This document shows positions 1 to 8,821 of a stretch of 64,000 nt of DNA, piece by piece. The notes under the pieces are model-generated. The model was not told where the DNA came from, ran no database searches, and saw only the letters and a program-made list of their open reading frames with translations. The stretch comes from Roseovarius aestuarii. Lineage in GTDB: Bacteria; Pseudomonadota; Alphaproteobacteria; Rhodobacterales; Rhodobacteraceae. How positions within the stretch are numbered: the first letter of the stretch is position 1; every line of letters begins with the position of its first letter. The DNA is taken from NCBI GenBank assembly GCA_027214255.1, contig JAPWHL010000022.1, positions 1 through 64,000 on the forward strand, given 5' to 3'. The translations under genes and the position numbers were made by a program.

Positions 1-59
1 TGCTGTCACCGGTTGACTATGAAATGAAACAGCAGAAAATGAACGAGGCAGGCGTCTAG
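1..59 (+). mobile_element. C-terminal end of an IS3-family transposase (OrfB)
   Basis: The frame starting at base 3 reads LSPVDYEMKQQKMNEAGV and then TAG at 57-59. A tail of the form 'LSPVxYE...' followed by a short charged stretch is typical of the end of the IS3-family OrfB integrase domain. The rest of the element lies left of the window. The gene runs plus, against the integrase that follows. The right end of the element may lie near base 72, where the minus strand begins TGCCCC just after integrase codons stop looking conserved; this boundary is inferred. The family call rests on only 18 residues. Confidence 0.6.
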
Positions 60-1033
60 GAAGTTAGGGGCACCTCACGGATTGCGTTGGGGCGAACGAG
101 AATATGAGGTGTTTCTGCATTTAGGACGATGTCTTCTTGTGAAAGCCCCGCGACTTCACCGAGCCGCATGCCTGTCCCTTTCAGTAGCCGCCACATCACT
201 GGCAGCTCCTCGGTTCGCCCGCCTTTAAGCCGTTCTTCAACGCTCTCGATCAGATTATCCGGCAAGGGTAACTTCTTGGTCACCTTGGGGCCAGTGTCCT
301 TTGGCCATGGAAGACCGGTGAACGGGTTCTTCGTGTCGATATCACCTTCTCGCATCCCATGATTGACCATAGCTGCAATGATTTTGGACTCCTTGGCGCA
401 TGTGGCCAACGATAGTGGAAGCCCATCCGACTTGGTCGTCTTGAGCATCTGGTCCATGTAGCGCCTGCCATGATCTCTTCGCAGCCCTTCTAGGGTCACC
501 TTATCGAGCGGCCCCAAGGCTTGCTCAAGGCGGCGTGTAATGCGGTCAAGACGGACAACCTCATTGTCAGGCATACGTTTATCCTGAGCATACATCTGCT
601 TGGCGTCTTGCAGCGTCAATTTGGGGGCCTCTGCATCAGGGTTCACCAGCGCCTTTAACAACAGGGGGTCCGTATTGGGCAGCTTAGAAAGGCCCTTGGC
701 AATCTCCCTAGCGGCGAACTCTGGGTCGTTTTCTAGGCCTATGGTCTCAGACACCAACTCTTCACGCTTAAGAAGTGCTTCATGCCATCTTTCAATTGGT
801 GATCTCGTGTCATTGCCTGCGATGCGGCAGCGGACTTCAGACACCATTCTGTCAAACTCTTGCATGATGGCCTGATACTCTCGGTGAAAGGCGAGGCCTT
901 CGCGATTTTTGATGTGAACCTGCAAGGCTGACTCACCAAGGGCCTCAGCAACATTTTTCGGAAACCGTCGTCTGAACCTCAGAACCCCGTTTGGCCGCTT
1001 ATCCACATGTTTGATTTTGGTGCTTAGGGCCAT
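56..1033 (-). pseudogene. Tyrosine-type site-specific integrase, C-terminus lost
   Basis: This is a phage/island integrase that would recombine an element into the neighbouring tRNA gene. The N-terminus (start MALSTKIKHV at 1033, with GAGGA about 9 bases upstream) and the SAM-like core-binding region are present. The catalytic domain begins, with the first active-site Arg in GTGMRLGEVAGL. It then stops after ...NAIREVPLTS, before the HxxR box and the nucleophilic Tyr. About 325 codons remain, against roughly 400 or more in such integrases. The break coincides with the IS3 transposase tail, so insertion of that element is the likely cause. The gene reads away from tRNA-Thr, the usual layout of a tRNA-integrated island. 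An upstream in-frame start at 1093 is possible but has no ribosome binding site. Confidence 0.8.
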
Positions 1034-1124
1034 CTTTGTGTCCTCGATGTGTGTCGTCGTGTGTGTCGTGATAGACAGCCGAACGCGATACAATCAAGGA
1101 AATAAAGGGTTTTCTAAGGTGAAA

Positions 1125-1200
1125 TGGTGCCCCCACACGGACTCGAACCGCGGACCTACTGATTACAAATCAGTTGCTCTACCAGCTGAGCTATAGGGGC
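1125..1200 (-). tRNA. tRNA-Thr (anticodon UGU)
   Basis: The minus strand folds as a complete cloverleaf. The acceptor stem GCCCCTA pairs with TGGGGGC, with discriminator A and an encoded CCA at 1127-1125. There is a D-arm AGCTCAGCTGGTAGAGC and a T-arm with GGTTCGAGTCC. The anticodon stem ACTGA/TCAGT encloses the loop TTTGTAA, giving anticodon TGT (Thr, codon ACA). Its 3' end faces the disrupted integrase, so it is the probable attachment site of the island to the left. No second copy of its 3' end is visible inside the window. Confidence 0.96.
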
Positions 1201-1393
1201 ACTGTCGGGGCATTTAGCAGTGCTTTGCCTGCTTGACAAGATGGTGATCGCACTCGAATGCATGGCAAATCAAAAAAAACTCTTTGAGTAGGTTGTTCGT
1301 CATGTTTTTACTGCAAAGAGGGCCGTGAGGCGGGCGTAACATGGCCCCCTGAAAGGCTTGAACAGAGCGGATTTGCGGGTTTAGGGCGCGCTA

Positions 1394-2269
1394 TCAGGGT
1401 TCGATCAATGTGACGCCGGGAATGCGGCCGATGGCATAGACATCTTCGTCGTAGAGATCGGTCAGCTCGTTGACCAGCTCTTCGGTCCATCCTGACAGGT
1501 CGAGTTCCTCTTCGATCGCGTCTTCTTGGGCGAATTTGTCAAGAAAGGCGGTGATCACCCGGCGTTTCTGGATTTCGGTCATGCCCGGGTTTCCGGCGAG
1601 ATAGGTCTTGAAGCGCTTCATGCCTTCGCGTGACATGATTTCGCGCAGCAATGCATATTCGCCTGCCAGCTCTTGCGTTGCTTCAACCCCCGCCATTTCA
1701 CGTAGAATCTGACCCCAGATCACTGGCGTGTCTTCGTTGCACCAGACGGTGATGGGGATGTCGGGAATAGCGGCGCGCACGCGGGTGATCATTTCCGACC
1801 AGCGCATTTCGGTAGGGGCGGTGCCGTTTAGATAGGCATCGATACTGTCGTATTTGGTCTGTGCCAGAATGCTGGGCAGGAAGGTAGCCGGATTGCGAAT
1901 GCCAAAGAACATTTCAACTTCGTCATTATGGAAAATCTGGCGAAAAATCTCGATGCGCGGCTGGGCCGAGGAATAGAATTCGCCGTTAGAGGCGGCCATT
2001 TTGGGTGTGCCGAAAAATCCGGGGTTGGCCAGAATCAGGCGCGTTGGCTCGTCTTCAAATCCCAGCTCGTCAAGCAACACCTCGCGCGTGTCGGCAGCGA
2101 TTCCCTTTTGGCGGGCCGCATGCAGTACGTCGCGTAACATCCGGCGGTAGGTCGTGGGATGGGGCACCTGAGTGCCGCGCTCGCGCAGCATGTCTTGGTT
2201 GTTGAGCAGGCATTTCATCAGCCTGTCTTCGTCGGTAATATGGGCGCCTGCATGAATAACGAGCTGCAT
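1394..2269 (-). CDS. Sulfotransferase-like protein with degenerate P-loop
   Basis: A 291-residue soluble protein. It opens with VIHAGAHITDEDRLMKCLL and then ...LRERGTQVPHP. This has the layout of Rhodobacteraceae sulfotransferase-like proteins (HAGxHKTGTT, then LxxRGxxVP), but the Lys-Thr-Gly-Thr phosphosulfate-binding residues are replaced by ITDED. A mid-protein segment FFGIRNPATFLPSILAQ corresponds in position to the second (3'-phosphate-binding, RNPxxxxxS) motif of that fold. The assignment to the fold is inferred, and loss of the first motif argues against PAPS-dependent activity. The gene stands alone between tRNA-Thr and uvrB. Confidence 0.55.
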   Translation of the reverse strand: MQLVIHAGAHITDEDRLMKCLLNNQDMLRERGTQVPHPTTYRRMLRDVLHAARQKGIAADTREVLLDELGFEDEPTRLILANPGFFGTPKMAASNGEFYSSAQPRIEIFRQIFHNDEVEMFFGIRNPATFLPSILAQTKYDSIDAYLNGTAPTEMRWSEMITRVRAAIPDIPITVWCNEDTPVIWGQILREMAGVEATQELAGEYALLREIMSREGMKRFKTYLAGNPGMTEIQKRRVITAFLDKFAQEDAIEEELDLSGWTEELVNELTDLYDEDVYAIGRIPGVTLIEP

Positions 2270-2449
2270 GGGTGTATTATCCGCTTTTGGGTGGTCCCAG
2301 TTTATATGGGCTTTTGTGGCACAGTTAAACCGCTATTGAGTCAGTTTGACGGCAGGCGTGATGACAGAAATTGTCAGGAATAAAGGCCCCTCCGGGTTGA
2401 AGCTTGGGCGAAAAAGCTCAAATGTGAATCTACCCGCCAGGAGTGCCCC

Positions 2450-4666
2450 ATGTCCTTTGTCAATTCCGACAGCCAACCCGTCCGTGATGCCGCCCAGCTG
2501 GCCTTGGCCAATGCCGCGCCCGATGTGAAAGCGCGCGAAAAACTGGAAGGCGGCAAACGGTTCGAACTGGTAACCGAGTTTGATCCCGCAGGCGATCAGC
2601 CAACAGCGATTGCCGAGCTGACACAGGGCATTTTGGACGGTGACCGGGATCAAGTTCTGTTAGGAGCAACGGGCACAGGTAAAACGTTTACCATGGCGCA
2701 AGTGATTGAACGAACGCAGCGCCCGGCGATAATTCTGGCCCCGAACAAGACACTGGCGGCGCAGTTGTACGGCGAATTCAAAGGGTTTTTTCCCAACAAC
2801 GCCGTCGAATATTTCGTTAGCTTTTACGACTATTATCAGCCCGAGGCCTATGTTGCGCGGTCTGATACCTACATCGAGAAAGAATCCCAGATCAACGAAC
2901 AGATCGACCGTATGCGCCACTCGGCCACGCGGGCCCTGTTGGAACGGGATGATGTCATCATTATCGCTTCGGTGTCGTGCATTTACGGTATCGGGTCGGT
3001 GGAAACCTATGGTGCGATGACGCAGGATCTGAAGGCCGGTAGCTCTTATGACCAACGACAGGTCATGGCTGATCTGGTGGCCCAGCAGTACAAGCGCAAC
3101 GATGCCGCGTTTCAGCGGGGCAGTTTCCGGGTACGCGGCGATAGTTTGGAAATCTTTCCGGCACACCTTGAAGATCGCGCGTGGCGCTTGTCATTCTTTG
3201 GCGAAGAGTTGGAGGCGATAACCGAATTTGATCCTTTGACCGGCGAGAAAACCGGAACGTTTGATCAGATCCGGGTTTACGCAAACAGCCACTATGTGAC
3301 GCCCAAGCCCACGATGAATCAGGCCATTGTCAGTATCAAGAAAGAGCTGAGGACGCGTCTGGATCAGATGGTTGGCGAGGGCAAGTTGCTCGAGGCGCAG
3401 CGGTTGGAGCAGCGGACGAATTTCGATCTTGAAATGTTGGAGGCCACGGGCGTCTGCAACGGGATCGAGAACTATTCGCGTTATCTGACGGGCCGCGCGC
3501 CGGGTGAGCCGCCTCCGACCTTGTTTGAATTCATCCCGGACAATGCGATTGTCTTTGCTGATGAATCCCATGTGAGCGTGCCGCAGATTGGCGGCATGTA
3601 CAAAGGCGATTATCGCCGCAAGTTCACGTTGGCCGAACACGGGTTTCGCCTGCCGTCATGTATGGATAACCGTCCCCTCAAATTTGAAGAATGGGACGCA
3701 ATGCGCCCGCAATCGGTGTTCGTTAGCGCGACACCTGCAAAGTGGGAGATCGAACAGACCGGCGGCGTGTTTACCGAACAGGTCATCCGCCCCACTGGCC
3801 TGCTGGACCCGTTGGTGGAAATTCGCCCCGTCGAAACACAGGTCGATGATCTGCTGGATGAGGTGCGCCGCGTGACCGAGCAAGGCTTTCGGACGCTGGT
3901 TACAACATTGACCAAACGCATGGCCGAGGATCTGACCGAATACATGCACGAACAGGGCACCAAGGTGCGCTACATGCATTCGGATATCGACACGCTGGAA
4001 CGGATCGAAATTCTGCGCGATCTGCGTCTGGGGGCATTTGACGTGTTGATCGGGATTAACCTGCTGCGTGAGGGGCTGGACATCCCTGAATGCGGGCTGG
4101 TCGCCATTCTGGACGCGGACAAGGAAGGTTTTTTACGTTCCGAAACCTCGCTGATTCAGACCATCGGGCGGGCTGCGCGGAATGCCGAGGGGCGGGTGAT
4201 CATGTATGCTGATCGCATCACCGGCAGCATGGAGCGTGCCTTGGGCGAAACCGACCGTCGCCGTGAAAAACAGATTGCCTATAACGTCGAGCATGGCATT
4301 ACGCCTGCCACAGTCAAGAAAAACGTCGAAGACATTCTGGCGGGCCTGTACAAAGGTGACGTCGATATGAACCGCGTTACCGCCACGGTCGATAAACCGA
4401 TGCATGGGGCCAACCTCAAGGCCCATCTGGAGGGGCTGCGTGGTGAAATGCGCAAGGCCGCGGAGAACCTAGAATTTGAAGAGGCCGCGCGCCTTCGCGA
4501 TGAGGTAAAGCGACTGGAGGCCGTCGATCTGGCGATTTCTGATGACCCGATGGCGCGCCAATCGGTCGTTGAGGATGCCGTTGCGTCGGCCACGAAAATG
4601 CGCGGACGTTCGACAGCGGGCCGACCGGGCCAGCATGGCGGAAACGTGAAACGGAGAAAGCGTTGA
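2450..4666 (+). CDS. uvrB: Excinuclease ABC subunit B
   Basis: UvrB is the damage-verifying helicase-like subunit of the UvrABC nucleotide excision repair nuclease. The protein has 738 residues. Walker A GATGTGKT lies at about 72-79, followed by the DNA-inserting beta-hairpin region with [10 protein letters not shown]. The DESH box ([18 protein letters not shown]), helicase motif VI region QTIGRAARN, and a C-terminal UVR motif ([15 protein letters not shown]) that binds UvrC are all present. About 35 extra residues precede the usual family start. The ATG at 2450 is preceded by AGGAG, which supports it. The C-terminal tail is basic (KRRKR). It appears monocistronic. Confidence 0.98.
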   Translation: MSFVNSDSQPVRDAAQLALANAAPDVKAREKLEGGKRFELVTEFDPAGDQPTAIAELTQGILDGDRDQVLLGATGTGKTFTMAQVIERTQRPAIILAPNKTLAAQLYGEFKGFFPNNAVEYFVSFYDYYQPEAYVARSDTYIEKESQINEQIDRMRHSATRALLERDDVIIIASVSCIYGIGSVETYGAMTQDLKAGSSYDQRQVMADLVAQQYKRNDAAFQRGSFRVRGDSLEIFPAHLEDRAWRLSFFGEELEAITEFDPLTGEKTGTFDQIRVYANSHYVTPKPTMNQAIVSIKKELRTRLDQMVGEGKLLEAQRLEQRTNFDLEMLEATGVCNGIENYSRYLTGRAPGEPPPTLFEFIPDNAIVFADESHVSVPQIGGMYKGDYRRKFTLAEHGFRLPSCMDNRPLKFEEWDAMRPQSVFVSATPAKWEIEQTGGVFTEQVIRPTGLLDPLVEIRPVETQVDDLLDEVRRVTEQGFRTLVTTLTKRMAEDLTEYMHEQGTKVRYMHSDIDTLERIEILRDLRLGAFDVLIGINLLREGLDIPECGLVAILDADKEGFLRSETSLIQTIGRAARNAEGRVIMYADRITGSMERALGETDRRREKQIAYNVEHGITPATVKKNVEDILAGLYKGDVDMNRVTATVDKPMHGANLKAHLEGLRGEMRKAAENLEFEEAARLRDEVKRLEAVDLAISDDPMARQSVVEDAVASATKMRGRSTAGRPGQHGGNVKRRKR

Positions 4667-4786
4667 TTTAACAATCCACCGTTGCCATCCGGTGCGCGGG
4701 TCACAAAGTCCCGGACCTTCCTTGGAACAAACCAACCCGCTTGGCAGTTATCCCACCAGACGTTTTAACAGTGGGAGACGAAGTCA

Positions 4787-4972
4787 ATGGAATATGGTCT
4801 TTTCGGTATTCTGGTCCTGATTGCGGACCTTTACGCGATCTATCAGGTGCTGACCTCCAGCGCATCGACTGCTGCCAAGGTGGTCTGGACGCTGGCAATT
4901 CTGATCCTGCCGGTTCTGGGCTTTATTGTATGGCTGATCGCTGGTCCGCGCGGCAGGTCTGTGCGCGCTTGA
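4787..4972 (+). CDS. Small membrane protein with PLDc_N-type domain
   Basis: A 61-residue protein with two hydrophobic helices: YGLFGILVLIADLYAIYQVL and then VVWTLAILILPVLGFIVWLI. They are separated by a short polar turn with ASTAAK, and the protein ends in an Arg-rich tail. This two-helix pattern matches the PLDc_N family of small inner-membrane proteins, found alone or ahead of phospholipase D domains; here no PLD domain follows. Its role is unknown. GGGAGA about 8 bases upstream supports the ATG. A bidirectional terminator follows at 4996-5019. Confidence 0.75.
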   Translation: MEYGLFGILVLIADLYAIYQVLTSSASTAAKVVWTLAILILPVLGFIVWLIAGPRGRSVRA

Positions 4973-4995
4973 TGCACAAGAACTCCAAATTTGAC

Positions 4996-5019
4996 GAAGG
5001 GCGCGATTTCGCGCCCTTC
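4996..5019. terminator. Bidirectional hairpin between convergent genes
   Basis: A perfect 10-bp stem, GAAGGGCGCG / CGCGCCCTTC, with loop ATTT. It lies between the plus-strand PLDc_N gene and the minus-strand zinc-ribbon gene, so it can end both transcripts. The U-tract is weak on both sides. Confidence 0.7.
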
Positions 5020-5033
5020 TTGCTGTATGATCG

Positions 5034-5288
5034 TCAGAAATCAAAGAGGTCTTCCAAAAATCCACCGCGCTTCTTTTTCCGATAGGGCCTGTCATCTCGG
5101 TCCTGATCGTGACGTTGGGCACGCGCATCATATACTTGCGCTGGCGGTGCAGGCGGGCTGGAGCGTTCGATAATCTTGTCCAGCTCTCCCCGGTCCAGCC
5201 AGACACCACGACACTGCGGACAATAGTCGATTTCGACCCCGGCGCGGTCTGTCATGACCAGTTGCGTACCATCCACGGGACATTGCAT
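5034..5288 (-). CDS. TFIIB-type zinc-ribbon protein
   Basis: An 84-residue protein that opens MQCPVDGTQLVM and continues with YCPQCRGVWLDRGELDKIIE. This is the zf-TFIIB family pattern, a small bacterial zinc ribbon. The first knuckle reads CPVD rather than CPxC, a variant common in this family. The C-terminal half is charged and low-complexity (RHDQDRDDRPYRKKKR), ending GGFLEDLFDF. Function unknown. It ends just beyond the bidirectional terminator. Confidence 0.85.
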   Translation of the reverse strand: MQCPVDGTQLVMTDRAGVEIDYCPQCRGVWLDRGELDKIIERSSPPAPPAQVYDARAQRHDQDRDDRPYRKKKRGGFLEDLFDF

Positions 5289-5494
5289 CGAAACTCTCCT
5301 TTTTTGTTGCGTGGGCCGTGCTGCCCTCTCTCATAAAGTTGGCACCCAGAGGTCAGTTTTCAACCGTATTACATGCGGCAAAAGGCGCGGGCGTGTGTCG
5401 TGATTTCTGCGCGTGCAGGGCGCACGCTCAGGTTCTATAGTCCGATCATGTTTGACCTGACCTGTATCAAGGTGCCGTTGCGCCACCGCGTATC

Positions 5495-6238
5495 ATGACC
5501 CTGTTGCTGCTGGCGGGATCGGGCGAGGCCCGCACCATCGCGGATGGTCTGGCCGCACGGGGGGCAGATGCTGTCGTGTCATTTGCCGATGCGCGACGGG
5601 CCTCCGACAAAGGGGCATTGCCACAGGTGACAGGCGGGTTTGGCGGAGCTGATGGGTTTCGCCGCTTTCTGACGAATCGCGGAGTGACGGCAGTACTGGA
5701 TGCGACCCATCCCTTTGCGATGCGCATTTCGCACCGTACTGCTGATATCTGTACGGCGCTGGGCCTGCCTTATGCGTTGGTGCTGCGGCCTGCGTGGGCA
5801 CCGGGGCTGGGGGATTGTTGGACCTTCATCACTCACGAAGAAGAGGCCCACACCCATATCGCCCCAGACGAAACCGTGTTTCTGGCCACCGGGCGGCAGA
5901 CTTTGCAGCGTTTCGCAGGGCTGGCAGGGCGGCAGGTCTATTGCCGCCAGCTTAGCCCACCGGATGGGCCGTTTCCGTTTGAGGGTGGGCAATACCTGCT
6001 GGGCAAGGCCCCGTTTTCGGTTGCGGATGAGGTGGCCTTGTTTCGCAAGCTTGGGGTTGATTGGCTTGTGGTTAAAAATGCGGGCGGCTCTATGCCACAA
6101 AGCAAGCTGATAGCGGCGCGCACGCTTGGGATACGGGTGATGATGGTAAACCGACCGGCCCCACCACCGGACGCGTTGATATTCAGCGATGCGGATCAAG
6201 CCTTGGATTGGGCGTTGGTTCAGGTGGGGGTGCAATGA
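5495..6238 (+). CDS. cobK: Precorrin-6A reductase (cobalt-precorrin-6A reductase family)
   Basis: CobK reduces precorrin-6A to dihydro-precorrin-6B with NADPH in the aerobic cobalamin pathway. The protein has 247 residues. The N-terminal LLLLAGSGEARTIADGL is the Rossmann-like start of the CobK/CbiJ family. DATHPFAMRISH (around residue 68) and a C-terminal VVKNAGGSMPQSKLIAARTLGI segment are family hallmarks. Its stop overlaps the start of the glycosylase gene (ATGA at 6235). Other cob genes are absent except cobA on the opposite strand at 8822-9712. No cobalamin riboswitch was recognised upstream. Confidence 0.92.
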   Translation: MTLLLLAGSGEARTIADGLAARGADAVVSFADARRASDKGALPQVTGGFGGADGFRRFLTNRGVTAVLDATHPFAMRISHRTADICTALGLPYALVLRPAWAPGLGDCWTFITHEEEAHTHIAPDETVFLATGRQTLQRFAGLAGRQVYCRQLSPPDGPFPFEGGQYLLGKAPFSVADEVALFRKLGVDWLVVKNAGGSMPQSKLIAARTLGIRVMMVNRPAPPPDALIFSDADQALDWALVQVGVQ

Positions 6239-6861
6239 CACGGATCATTCAAACTGATGCGGATGTGGTCGAGGGAATGGAGGCTTTGTGCGGCCTATGC
6301 CCGCGCATGGCCGGGGCTTATGCCCTGACTGGGCCGTTGCCCCTGCGCCGCAAGCCGGATGGATTTGCCGAACTGCTTAGTGCGATTATCAGTCAACAGG
6401 TTAGCGTTGCATCGGCCAATGCGATTTGGTCTCGGATGCAGGACGCCGGGCTTACCGCACCTGCCCCCGTGCTGGAGGCCGGAGAGGAGGGGCTGCGCGC
6501 AGCAGGGCTTAGCCGTCAGAAAATCCGCTATGCGCAGGAATTGGCCCGTGCGGGCATTGATTTCGACGCCCTGCGCACAGCGCCCAGCGACAAGGTGATC
6601 CAGACACTGACGGCTGTGCCGGGGATCGGCACGTGGACGGCTGAGATTTATGCCATGTTCAGTTTGGGCCACGCAGATGTGTTCGCGCACGGGGATCTGG
6701 CCCTGCAAGAGGCCGCGCGCGTCCTTTACGATCTGCCCGAGCGTCCCAAGGAACGCGCCATGCGCGACATTGCATCTGCTTGGAGCCCGTGGAGATCGGT
6801 TGCCGCCCGCCTCCTTTGGGCCTACTACCGTGTGGCCAAGCAACGGGAAGGGATCAGATGA
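6235..6861 (+). CDS. alkA: DNA-3-methyladenine glycosylase II (AlkA family)
   Basis: A base-excision repair glycosylase of the HhH-GPD superfamily, 208 residues from the ATG at 6235. It has LSAIISQQVSVASANAIWSR, the helix-hairpin-helix LTAVPGIGTWTAEIYAMF, and FAHGDLALQEA carrying the catalytic Asp. It lacks the N-terminal domain of E. coli AlkA, as is usual for the shorter alphaproteobacterial forms. The ATG overlaps the cobK stop and its own stop overlaps the next start, so the three genes are translationally coupled. A longer in-frame start at 6208 would lie inside cobK and is less likely. Confidence 0.9.
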   Translation: MTRIIQTDADVVEGMEALCGLCPRMAGAYALTGPLPLRRKPDGFAELLSAIISQQVSVASANAIWSRMQDAGLTAPAPVLEAGEEGLRAAGLSRQKIRYAQELARAGIDFDALRTAPSDKVIQTLTAVPGIGTWTAEIYAMFSLGHADVFAHGDLALQEAARVLYDLPERPKERAMRDIASAWSPWRSVAARLLWAYYRVAKQREGIR

Positions 6862-7526
6862 CACGCGTCTTGCACTCAGAACGGCGAGAGCCGAAATCAG
6901 GCACCACCCGCTCCGTCGTTGTGCTGTTGCACGGCTATGGCGCGAACGGTGCCGACCTGTTGGGGCTGGCTGACCCGTTGGGGGAACATCTGCCCGACAC
7001 TTTGTTCGTGGCTCCAGACGCCCCCGAAAGCATCCCCGGATATCCCGGCGGGTATCAATGGTTTCCCATCCCATGGATCGACAACTCTAGCGAAGAAGAG
7101 GCCGAGCGCGGCTTGCTGGCTGCCTCTGATGATCTGAACGCCTATCTTGATGCGTTGATGGTGGATGAAGACGTTTTGCCCGAACAGGTCGTGTTGTTTG
7201 GCTTTTCCCAAGGCACGATGATGGCGCTGCATGTTGCCCCACGACGTGAGGATGAGGTGGCGGGCATCGTCGCCTTTTCGGGCCGATTGCTGCGCCCTGA
7301 ATTGCTGGCAGATGAGGTGGTCAGCCGTCCGCCTGTGCTGTTGGTACATGGCGATGCAGATGATGTGGTGCCGCCACAATCCCTGCCGCAGGCGGCCGAG
7401 GCGCTGCAAGGCGCGGGCTGGACCGATGTGTATGCGCATGTGATGAAGGGCACCGCCCACGGCATCGCACCTGACGGATTGCAGGTGGCACTGGCCTTTA
7501 TGGCGGACAAGCTGGGTCTGGGTTGA
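6858..7526 (+). CDS. Alpha/beta-hydrolase, carboxylesterase/phospholipase family
   Basis: A 222-residue serine hydrolase of the Abhydrolase_2 family. The oxyanion region is VVLLHGYGANGADL. The nucleophile elbow is LFGFSQGTMMAL, the Asp lies in LLVHGDADDVVP, and the His lies in KGTAHGIAPDG, so the triad is complete. Such enzymes hydrolyse short-chain esters or lysophospholipids; the substrate here is unknown. The ATG at 6858 overlaps the glycosylase stop. The gene is followed by a hairpin at 7536-7558. Confidence 0.9.
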   Translation: MTRVLHSERREPKSGTTRSVVVLLHGYGANGADLLGLADPLGEHLPDTLFVAPDAPESIPGYPGGYQWFPIPWIDNSSEEEAERGLLAASDDLNAYLDALMVDEDVLPEQVVLFGFSQGTMMALHVAPRREDEVAGIVAFSGRLLRPELLADEVVSRPPVLLVHGDADDVVPPQSLPQAAEALQGAGWTDVYAHVMKGTAHGIAPDGLQVALAFMADKLGLG

Positions 7527-7535
7527 ATACTGCGC

Positions 7536-7558
7536 GGCCCCGGATGCGGTCCGGGGCC
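7536..7558. terminator. Hairpin between convergent genes
   Basis: A 9-bp stem, GGCCCCGGA / TCCGGGGCC, with loop TGCGG. It lies between the esterase stop and the MFS stop and may serve both strands. It lacks a proper U-tract. Confidence 0.6.
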
Positions 7559-7590
7559 TTAGATGGAGTTTGTGGTAAAGTGAACCGGCG

Positions 7591-8811
7591 CTAGATCGCT
7601 TCTTTGGGGCGCATCAGCAGCCAGATCAACGCGCCGCCGGCCAGAACCAGGAACGGCACCATGGCGATATTCACGGCCATCCAGCCGCTTTGCGGATCGC
7701 CGCCTGCGCAGTTCATCAATCCGCCCGACGCAAGCGAGGCCATGGTGACGCCGCCAAATACCAGCAGGTCGTTCAGGCCCTGCATCCGCCCGCGCTCATG
7801 TGGTTCATGCGCTCCGGCCAACATCGAAGTGGCTCCGATAAATCCAAAGTTCCAGCCAAGGCCAAGCAGCATCAAAGCAACAAAGAAGTTTTCCAGTTCG
7901 ACCCCTTGCATGGCAACAGCCCCAGCCAGTGCAAGTATGGCAATCCCAGCGGCCAGAATTTTTTCTACCCCGAACCGGGCGATCAAGTGTCCGGTAAAGA
8001 ACGACGGGGTATACATAGCCAGAACGTGTAGTGTCACGACATCGGCGGCGTTGCCTTGGGTAAACCCACAGCCCACGACCGCCAGCGGGGTCGAGGTCAT
8101 CACCATGTTCATCAGCGCGTAAGACACCATGGCACAGATCACCGCCACAGCGATGCGCGGTGTTTTCAACAATTCCATCCGTGTCCGGCCGCGCGGGGCG
8201 TCCAGTTCGGGGACGGGTGGTTTGGGGATGTCGAGAAATGTGAACAAGGCCGAGCCTGCGACGTTCAAGACGATGACGGCCAGATAGGTGCCCATGAACG
8301 GCACGATCATCGATTCACTTGTCACCTTCACCAGTTGTGGCCCGATGATCGCGCTGGCCAGACCGCCAGCCATGACCCACGAAATCGCCTTGGGGCGGAA
8401 CGTATCGCTGGCGGTATCGGCGGCGGCAAACCGGTAGAACCCATGCGCGCTCATATAAATACCGGCCATAAAGCTGCCCAGCAGGAAAATTGGAAAAGAC
8501 GCGGCGTAAAGGCCGTAAGCGCTGACCGCGCCGCCCAATGCCCCACCAGTGGCCCCGACCAGAAAACCGACGCGCCGCCCATAGCGTTGCATCAGGGCCG
8601 ACATAGGCGTGGCCGTTATCATGGATCCGATGATGATCATCGTGATTGGCAACGTCGCGAAACACACGTTCGAGGCAAGCGATTGGCCCGCCAATCCGCC
8701 AACGACAAACATCATCGGTAATTGCGCGCCGAGAACGGCTTGCGCCATTACCAGTACGGTGACGTTGCGCCGTGCACGGCTGTCGTCATGGGGGGGGGCT
8801 ATTGCTGTCAT
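7591..8811 (-). CDS. Major facilitator superfamily transporter
   Basis: A 406-residue inner-membrane protein with about twelve hydrophobic segments. The loop between helices 2 and 3 contains MQRYGRRVGFLVGA, a good match to the MFS signature GxxxDRxGRR. The second half carries ERGRMQGLNDLL in the matching loop. The substrate cannot be told. The ATG at 8811 lies 10 bases after the cobA stop, so the two genes are probably cotranscribed. A TTG start at 8847 inside cobA is possible but less likely. Confidence 0.9.
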   Translation of the reverse strand: MTAIAPPHDDSRARRNVTVLVMAQAVLGAQLPMMFVVGGLAGQSLASNVCFATLPITMIIIGSMITATPMSALMQRYGRRVGFLVGATGGALGGAVSAYGLYAASFPIFLLGSFMAGIYMSAHGFYRFAAADTASDTFRPKAISWVMAGGLASAIIGPQLVKVTSESMIVPFMGTYLAVIVLNVAGSALFTFLDIPKPPVPELDAPRGRTRMELLKTPRIAVAVICAMVSYALMNMVMTSTPLAVVGCGFTQGNAADVVTLHVLAMYTPSFFTGHLIARFGVEKILAAGIAILALAGAVAMQGVELENFFVALMLLGLGWNFGFIGATSMLAGAHEPHERGRMQGLNDLLVFGGVTMASLASGGLMNCAGGDPQSGWMAVNIAMVPFLVLAGGALIWLLMRPKEAI

Positions 8812-8821
8812 GCCAGCGGTG

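Noticed and set aside
5289..5494. Cobalamin riboswitch ahead of cobK
   Set aside because: No B12-box or the typical paired arms were recognised in the 206 bases upstream.
6295..7074. 259-codon minus-strand frame
   Set aside because: Antisense to alkA and the esterase gene; both sense genes have clear motifs.
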